From assembly GCA_946885765.1 (NCBI GenBank), contig CAMPHD010000093.1, positions 1 through 9,742 of the forward strand: 9,742 bases of DNA, given 5' to 3'. Every line of letters starts with the position of its first letter. Position 1 is the first letter of the stretch. Both the position numbers and the translations under genes were made by a program. Origin of the DNA: an uncultured Thalassospira sp. Lineage in GTDB: Bacteria; Pseudomonadota; Alphaproteobacteria; Rhodospirillales_A; Thalassospiraceae. The notes under the pieces are model-generated. The model was not told the origin of the DNA. It ran no database searches and saw only the letters and a program-made list of their open reading frames with translations. Positions 6,863 to 9,742 of this stretch are shown here, piece by piece.

Positions 6863-6915
6863 TTTCCTCTCTCCAGCCGGAACCGGAACATATTACAGCA
6901 TTATTCAACTGTAAG

Positions 6916-6921
6916 ATTATA
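6916..6921 (-). promoter_or_regulatory. Perfect TATAAT -10 box upstream of the 148-aa gene
   Basis: The leftward strand reads AGGATATAATCTTAC, so TATAAT occupies 6921-6916, about 54 bases before the ATG at 6862. The -35 region at the right distance is poor (TCTCTT-like). Transcription would start near 6908 and give a leader of about 45 nt. This suggests the 148-aa gene is transcribed separately from apt. Confidence 0.5.
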
Positions 6922-6987
6922 TCCTAATTACGGCCCAAAAGAGACAAGAATCGTCATTTTCTGCGGTACAGGACCGGTTTTGGGGCG

Positions 6988-7515
6988 TCAATCGCCTTCA
7001 AATTCGACCTGATGGAAGACTTCGACACCACGATCACGGATTTTTTGCGCCCCCCCGATATCGGGAAGATCGATGATAAAGGCACAACCGGCAACCTCGC
7101 CACCTGCCTTTTCGATCAGATCAATCGCGGCAAGCGCCGTGCCGCCGGTGGCGATCAGATCATCCATCACCAGAACACGCTGGCCGGGCTTGATCGCATC
7201 GATGTGCATTTCGATAACATCCGAGCCATATTCAAGTTCATATTCGACTTCAATGGTTTTGGCCGGAAGCTTGCCGCGTTTGCGGATCGGCACAAAACCG
7301 ACACCAAGGGCAACCGCAACTGCCGGGCCGATGATAAAGCCGCGTGCCTCGATCCCGGCGATAACATCGATTTTCCTGTCCTGAAATTCGGCGGCAAAAC
7401 TGTCGATCACATCGCGCAGGCCGTCTGCATCGGCAAACAGCGTCGTGATATCGCGAAACATGATTCCCTTTTTCGGGTAATCGGGAATGGTACGGATCAG
7501 CGATTTGATCGACAT
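6988..7515 (-). CDS. apt: Adenine phosphoribosyltransferase
   Basis: The 175-aa length is normal for Apt (EC 2.4.2.7), which converts adenine and PRPP to AMP in purine salvage in the cytosol. Conserved blocks are DYPKKGIMFRDIT (12-24), the adenine-binding GIEARGF (54-60), the flexible-loop VPIRKRGKLP (75-84), and the PRPP-binding motif VLVMDDLIATGGT (114-126) with its paired aspartates. The start is ATG 7515 with GGAG seven bases upstream. It is preceded by a terminator for the upstream gene, so it needs its own promoter between 7516 and 7549; none stands out by eye. All key residues are present and nothing is unusual. Confidence 0.97.
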   Translation of the reverse strand: MSIKSLIRTIPDYPKKGIMFRDITTLFADADGLRDVIDSFAAEFQDRKIDVIAGIEARGFIIGPAVAVALGVGFVPIRKRGKLPAKTIEVEYELEYGSDVIEMHIDAIKPGQRVLVMDDLIATGGTALAAIDLIEKAGGEVAGCAFIIDLPDIGGAQKIRDRGVEVFHQVEFEGD

Positions 7516-7549
7516 GGGAGAACTCCGGTCGAGGTTAACCTGAAAAACA

Positions 7550-7581
7550 AAACCGCCATCTTTAACACCAGATGGCGGTTT
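7550..7581 (-). terminator. Rho-independent terminator of the 73-aa gene
   Basis: On the leftward strand the arms AAACCGCCATC (7581-7571) and GATGGCGGTTT (7560-7550) form an 11-bp perfect stem with a 10-nt loop, followed by TGTTTTTCAG. This stem plus U-rich tail is a classic intrinsic terminator, placed 46 bases after the stop of the small gene at 7628 and just before apt. Confidence 0.85.
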
Positions 7582-7627
7582 GAAATCAAGTATTCCGGAA
7601 TATTGGCGGCAAATACCGCAATGGTCA

Positions 7628-7849
7628 CTAGGCCGCGTGTGCCGTGCTTCGGTGCATTACAGCACCGTTGGCTGCAACAAAATCATTGGCAAGTTTCTTG
7701 CTGATTTCGGCACGCGTTCCGCGCGGCAAACCGGTACCGGCTGCCTGCCGGTTACCCCATACTGCACGGTAAAGGCGATAATCATGGTCATTGATCTGAC
7801 CAAATACTTTTTCGACTTCCATCAAGGTCTGGACATAACTTTTGTTCAT
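7628..7849 (-). CDS. Small hypothetical protein (73 aa)
   Basis: The protein begins MNKSYVQTLMEVEKVFGQIN and continues with a tyrosine/arginine-rich helix (DYRLYRAVWGNRQ), a Gly/Pro turn (TGLPRGTR) and a second helix (AEISKKLANDFVAANGAVMH). It has no signal peptide or membrane segment and I do not recognise a family. ATG 7858 is also in frame (three more residues, MAD). ATG 7849 is preferred because AGGA lies eight bases upstream, whereas for 7858 the AGG abuts the start. A rho-independent terminator follows and a promoter candidate precedes, so this is a single-gene unit. The overlapping rightward frame at 7580-8002 looks non-coding by comparison. Confidence 0.6.
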   Translation of the reverse strand: MNKSYVQTLMEVEKVFGQINDHDYRLYRAVWGNRQAAGTGLPRGTRAEISKKLANDFVAANGAVMHRSTAHAA

Positions 7850-8087
7850 GTCAGCCATCCTGTTGCTCGTGATCTTCCGAATGACAATCCCCTTCGGAAT
7901 AACGACACCCGGCTTTGCCAGCGCATCGTCAAGCAGCGATATAATCCCCTAAAGGCCGCGTCTCAACGGCAGGACGGTGACAAGATCGGGAATATTTTGT
8001 GACATCCCGCCTTAATCGAAAAAAGTTTCTGTAAAACAACAATCTGGCTGACGGAAAAAATCCGCCATTTAGCAAATGCCTATCAGA
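7850..8087. other. Gene-poor intergenic stretch between two small genes
   Basis: No convincing gene is seen here. It holds the candidate promoter at 7938-7966 and a 7-bp hairpin in the putative leader of the 73-aa gene (TTCCGAA 7875-7881 with TTCGGAA 7893-7899). It also holds a weak hairpin after the 88-aa gene (TGACGGA 8049-8055 region with TCCGCCA 8061-8067, one G-U pair in the leftward RNA), which may end that transcript. Confidence 0.5.
7938..7966 (-). promoter_or_regulatory. Candidate promoter for the 73-aa gene
   Basis: The leftward strand has TTGAGA (7966-7961), a 17-base spacer, then TATATC (7943-7938). Transcription would start about 80 bases before ATG 7849. The leader would contain the hairpin TTCCGAA/TTCGGAA (7899-7893 with 7881-7875), whose 11-nt loop lies close to the ribosome binding site. 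The match is reasonable but unproven. Confidence 0.35.
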
Positions 8088-8354
8088 TCAGTGCATTTTT
8101 CTGTTGGTTTCAGCCTGACGGGTTTCTTCGTCGAGTTTCTTTTTAAGGGCATCGGCATATTCGCCGTAAATGCGGCCTTCGATGGATAGTTCGAGGAACC
8201 GGATATAGTCCTGCTGATTGTTGATTTTGGCGCGTGCAACCGGGATCACCTCAAACGGGCTTTCAGCATCCAGCCCGTATTTGCGGATCAGTTCCAGCAT
8301 TTCGGCTGTGATCTGTTCGAGCTTTTTCTGCGCGTCCGAAAATGAAAGGCTCAT
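8088..8354 (-). CDS. Small hypothetical helical protein (88 aa)
   Basis: The protein starts MSLSFSDAQKKLEQITAEML and is highly charged. An N-terminal amphipathic helix is followed by the central segment SPFEVIPVARAKINNQQDY and a C-terminal lysine/glutamate-rich helix (ADALKKKLDEETRQ) with possible coiled-coil character. There is no cysteine, signal peptide or membrane segment. I do not recognise the family. The frame stays open upstream to 8465, but ATG 8354 has AGGA eight bases upstream and a promoter candidate at 8388-8416 lies inside the extended frame, so the short form is chosen. It is divergent from the chemoreceptor gene. Confidence 0.6.
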   Translation of the reverse strand: MSLSFSDAQKKLEQITAEMLELIRKYGLDAESPFEVIPVARAKINNQQDYIRFLELSIEGRIYGEYADALKKKLDEETRQAETNRKMH

Positions 8355-8387
8355 GATGTTTTCCTGTTCTGCACGGTGATCATCCGC

Positions 8388-8416
8388 CTTATGCCTTGCC
8401 ATGTCGTTTATGACAA
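8388..8416 (-). promoter_or_regulatory. Candidate promoter for the 88-aa gene
   Basis: TTGTCA (8416-8411) and CATAAG (8393-8388) are separated by exactly 17 bases on the leftward strand. The start of transcription would fall about 25 bases before ATG 8354, leaving room for the AGGA site. The -35 matches the sigma-70 consensus well, the -10 moderately. Confidence 0.4.
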
Positions 8417-8550
8417 GGTTTGGCCCATTGCTGCCCCTTATACCGGCGAAGCAAGACCTATCCAAATGCCCCGCCCCTTTTGCCCACCGACTTGAGACAA
8501 ATCAAAGACCCGAAAGGCTCATGGCCCGATGCTCCTTACGGGACAGTTTG

Positions 8551-8589
8551 ATACGGACCATCGATGGATCATTGATGGTCCATCCGTAT
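8551..8589. promoter_or_regulatory. Complex dyad upstream of the chemoreceptor gene
   Basis: ATACGGA (8551-8557) and TCCGTAT (8583-8589) form an outer arm pair. GGACCATC (8555-8562) and GATGGTCC (8574-8581) form a perfect 8-bp alternative inner stem, and CCATCGATGG (8558-8567) is itself a 10-bp palindrome. The overlapping symmetries sit 31-69 bases before the ATG at 8620, where an operator or leader hairpin would be expected. A weak promoter-like pair TTGATG (8573) and CATTAT (8597) overlaps it. Confidence 0.4.
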
Positions 8590-8619
8590 GCATTTGCATT
8601 ATCCAATCGGGGATCAGTG

Positions 8620-9742
8620 ATGAAGTTGTTATCGGCTTTCAATGCCATGGGCATTCGCAAACGTTTTATGTGGGCGTCGGCCTTTGGTGTGACATCCACC
8701 GTAATCATCGCACTTGCCATGATGATGTTTGCCGAAGAAAAGGCAATGGACGCCAAACTTCATCAGCTTAGTCAGAACGAACTGACATCGCTTCATGCGT
8801 TAATTGTCAATGTCATGGCCGCTCGCCCCGATGACGCGGATGATATCGGTATTGACGTTTTCAACAACTGGTTTGAAAGCCGTAATCTGGATTACCCCGG
8901 CGAGCTTTGGTCGGCCTGGGGCCCGACAACGATGGCCTATATGAAGGAATATGGCGACAAGGACCTTAAAACGCCCCGCGATGCCATTGATCAGGAAGCC
9001 ATCGAAACCGGTCAAACCATCGGTCGCTATACCGATGCGGGCACCTATCGCCTGTCGATGCCGATTGTTCTTGGCGTGACCAAAGGGGCCGAGCGCGAGG
9101 TTTGTTTTAGCTGCCATGGCGCGATGGACGCCGAAAAAGGCGACGTGATTGCCGTTCTGTCATCAAGCCTCTCGGTCGCCCCCGAACAGGCAAAAACCAA
9201 TCAGATCCTGATCGGCATTGTGATTGGCGGCATCGCCATTGCACTTGCCACCATCATTGGCATGCGGTTGCTGCTGTCAAAAATCGTCACAGAACCGCTT
9301 GGCAAGCTGGGGACGGTCATGACCGAACTTGCCGAGGGCAAAACCGACCTGACCATCCATGACCTTGACCGCAATGACGAAATCGGTCGGATGGCGCAGT
9401 CGGTTGATGTCTTCCGTACCAATGCGATTGCCAAAAAACGCATGGAAGCCGAACAGGAAGCCGCATCGCGCAAACGCGAAGAACGCATGCAGACGCTGGA
9501 AAAGCATATCGCCAGTTTCGAAAGCGTTATTGCCAATATTGTCGGTTCGGTTTCGACTTCGGCAGATCGCATGCAAAGCACAGCCCGCACACTTGTAGGG
9601 GCCGCCGATCTGGCAAGCAAAAGTGCCACCACAGTTGCCGCCGCATCCGAAGAAGCGACTGTTAATGTCCGCACAGTGGCTGACGCCGCCGATCATTTAT
9701 CGCATTCGATCACCCAGATCGGGGATCAGGCGCACCATTCAA
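8620..9742 (+). CDS. Methyl-accepting chemotaxis protein with haem c (CxxCH) sensor domain, partial
   Basis: The frame runs from ATG 8620 (GGGGA at 8609-8613, six bases away) to the window edge without a stop: 374 residues of an incomplete protein. Order: a short basic cytoplasmic N-end; TM1 about 17-37; a periplasmic domain about 38-194; TM2 about 195-219; HAMP about 219-272 (LLLSKIVTEPLGKLGTVM, DEIGRMAQSVDVFR); then the start of the methyl-accepting signalling helix, including SATTVAAASEEATVNVRTVA. The periplasmic part ends with RLSMPIV, CFSCHG and GDVIAVLSSSLSV. C162 and C165 with H166 form a covalent haem c motif, and the layout matches DUF3365/Tll0287-like sensors. It probably senses redox state or a haem ligand such as O2 or NO and signals through CheA/CheW. 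The conserved hairpin tip lies outside the window. Confidence 0.9.
   Translation, partial: MKLLSAFNAMGIRKRFMWASAFGVTSTVIIALAMMMFAEEKAMDAKLHQLSQNELTSLHALIVNVMAARPDDADDIGIDVFNNWFESRNLDYPGELWSAWGPTTMAYMKEYGDKDLKTPRDAIDQEAIETGQTIGRYTDAGTYRLSMPIVLGVTKGAEREVCFSCHGAMDAEKGDVIAVLSSSLSVAPEQAKTNQILIGIVIGGIAIALATIIGMRLLLSKIVTEPLGKLGTVMTELAEGKTDLTIHDLDRNDEIGRMAQSVDVFRTNAIAKKRMEAEQEAASRKREERMQTLEKHIASFESVIANIVGSVSTSADRMQSTARTLVGAADLASKSATTVAAASEEATVNVRTVADAADHLSHSITQIGDQAHHS

Noticed and set aside
7580..8002. Rightward 140-codon frame over the 73-aa gene and its leader
   Set aside because: It crosses the terminator side and the putative promoter, has an unlikely composition and no ribosome binding site; the leftward small gene has better signals.
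7949..8005. Leftward 18-aa mini-frame (MSQNIPDLVTVLPLRRGL) after an AAGGCGGG site
   Set aside because: It could be a leader peptide, but it overlaps the candidate -35 of the 73-aa gene, has no run of regulatory codons and no attenuator structure could be paired with it.
9201..9696. Two overlapping leftward frames opposite the chemoreceptor
   Set aside because: The rightward strand encodes clear transmembrane, HAMP and MCP helices; the leftward frames are low-complexity reverse images of these.
1..9742. Mobile element, phage, CRISPR or defence island
   Set aside because: No transposase, integrase, spaced repeats, terminal repeats or defence-type nuclease was found; composition is even along the window. 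The Panacea protein alone is not enough to call a defence system.

Overview
The window reads as a chromosomal, non-mobile stretch of an alphaproteobacterium with moderate G+C. Gene content and codon use suggest a Thalassospira-like member of the Rhodospirillales. That taxonomic call is inference from protein style, not from a marker gene. No tRNA, rRNA, CRISPR array, insertion sequence, integrase or phage gene was seen.

Left part (1-2040): a beta-lactamase-fold metallohydrolase of the NAPE-PLD/UlaG-like type runs rightward. It converges on a leftward gene for a secreted DUF4198 (COG5266) probable metal-binding periplasmic protein. A strong bidirectional hairpin terminator and a second long inverted repeat lie between them. 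The DUF4198 gene is preceded by a 34-bp near-perfect palindrome with an alternating GTTATAAC core. It looks like a Fur/Zur-family operator and is the clearest regulatory signal in the window.

Centre (2038-5731): a DAO-family FAD oxidoreductase (leftward) and a Cys/Met-metabolism PLP enzyme (rightward) are divergently transcribed from about 90 bp. They may serve one amino-acid catabolic route. A secreted ChaN-like haem-binding-fold protein follows. A 16-bp-period tandem duplication covers the stop codon of the PLP gene.

Right-centre (5761-8354, all leftward): in transcription order, an 88-aa unknown protein, a 73-aa unknown protein with its own terminator, adenine phosphoribosyltransferase (apt), a 148-aa low-complexity unknown protein with a perfect TATAAT box, and a solitary Panacea (DUF4065/SocA-like) domain protein.

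Right end (8620-9742, rightward, cut by the window edge): a methyl-accepting chemotaxis protein. Its periplasmic sensor domain carries a CxxCH haem c attachment motif, which suggests a DUF3365/Tll0287-like haem sensor feeding the chemotaxis pathway. The reading frame is open to the last base, so the kinase-coupling tip lies outside the window.

Most genes are ordinary housekeeping or accessory metabolism. The items most worth a second look are the haem c chemoreceptor, the large palindromic operator with its metal-binding target, the solitary Panacea protein and a few small unknown genes.
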